Source: Pseudomonadales bacterium
GTDB taxonomy: Bacteria; Pseudomonadota; Gammaproteobacteria; Steroidobacterales; Steroidobacteraceae
DNA length: 13,965 nucleotides
Assembly (NCBI GenBank): GCA_020442965.1
Contig: JAGRJB010000326.1
Location: 1 to 13,965, forward strand
Direction of reading: 5' to 3'
Part shown: positions 13,736-13,965 of the stretch, piece after piece
How the letters are laid out: each line of letters opens with the position of its first letter
Numbering within the stretch: the stretch's first letter is position 1
Notes under the pieces: generated by a model
What the model was told of the DNA's origin: nothing
The model's database searches: none
Seen by the model: only the letters and a program-made list of their open reading frames with translations
Program-made: the position numbers and the translations under genes

Positions 13736-13965
13736 CTATTTGTCACCTGGAGTTTCAAAGTGGTTAGTTCCAATAGCCTGCGCGCGTTTCCGATACGACG
13801 CGGGGATCTCGTCAATATCGATCAGCTTGCAGCCGGCTGCGTGCCAAACCAGATGACCGGTCGTCTCGCCCATGCCGAGCCAGGCAAGCCACGGCGCGAG
13901 ATAGGTCGACGCAAAGGTAGATTTGACGCTCGCGACTCGCGGGTCGTTCACCTCTTTTTCCGGCC
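13736..13965 (-). CDS. Unidentified protein, C-terminal end (continues beyond the window)
   Basis: The frame is open from the right edge and ends with TAG at 13736-13738, giving about 75 visible residues. A GTG at 13951 could be a start, but the frame continues upstream without a stop, and no ribosome site is clear, so I read it as the C-terminal part of a longer protein. The visible sequence, with YLAPWLAWLGMGETTGHLVWHAAGCKLIDIDEIP and a final GTNHFETPGDK, is typical protein-coding sequence with GC-rich third positions, but I do not recognise the family. The hydrolase remnant follows within 10 bp. Nothing in the sequence tells what it does. Confidence 0.55.
   Translation of the reverse strand, partial: PEKEVNDPRVASVKSTFASTYLAPWLAWLGMGETTGHLVWHAAGCKLIDIDEIPASYRKRAQAIGTNHFETPGDK

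Noticed and set aside
1..13965. CRISPR array, tRNA/rRNA genes, insertion sequences or prophage genes
   Set aside because: No spaced direct repeats, cloverleaf-like conserved arms, rRNA sequence, transposase motif or terminal inverted repeats were seen on reading either strand.

Overview
The window is GC-rich DNA (about 60% by eye) with dense genes, short intergenic gaps and high GC at third codon positions. A large TonB-dependent receptor with a signal peptide and a plug, an OmpA-type outer-membrane lipid/peptidoglycan-facing protein and several periplasmic proteins show a Gram-negative bacterium. The style of the genes (EEIVVTARKR-type receptor plug, IclR and Cupin_6-AraC regulators, protoglobin) suggests a proteobacterium, possibly a soil or water gammaproteobacterium of the Steroidobacter/Nevskia kind; that placement is a guess from style, not from a marker gene. 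I see no rRNA, tRNA, CRISPR array, insertion sequence or phage gene.

Layout. 1-676 (minus): N-terminal part of a POT-family proton/peptide symporter that runs off the left edge. 677-1319: no convincing gene. 1320-2008 (plus): a VapBC-type toxin-antitoxin pair with a promoter/operator palindrome. 2143-3997: a divergent pair, a methanethiol S-methyltransferase (MddA-like, minus) and a Cupin_6/AraC regulator (plus). 4242-10207: the core of the window, made of a TonB-dependent receptor and an IclR regulator (both minus), facing an operon (plus) of an exported alpha/beta hydrolase, a DUF969 protein and a DUF979 protein. 10350-11432 (minus): a LamG-like/OmpA cell-envelope protein. 11641-12975 (minus): a tightly overlapping operon of protoglobin, thioredoxin-fold protein and an unknown 76-residue protein, divergent from an HxlR regulator (13072-13410, plus). 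13479-13965 (minus): the remnant of an alpha/beta hydrolase behind the C-terminal end of an unidentified gene that enters from the right edge.

How the genes may work together. The 4.2-10.2 kb block reads as one uptake-and-cleavage system: the TonB receptor would bring a substrate across the outer membrane, the exported hydrolase would cut it in the periplasm, and the DUF969/DUF979 membrane pair would move the product across the inner membrane, with IclR as the substrate-responsive switch. A perfect 22-bp palindrome between iclR and the receptor gene is a strong candidate for its operator. The substrate cannot be read from the sequence. The second notable unit is the heme protein/thioredoxin-fold/small protein operon with a divergent HxlR regulator that carries a cysteine inside its conserved N-terminal motif, which suggests a gas- or redox-responsive module.
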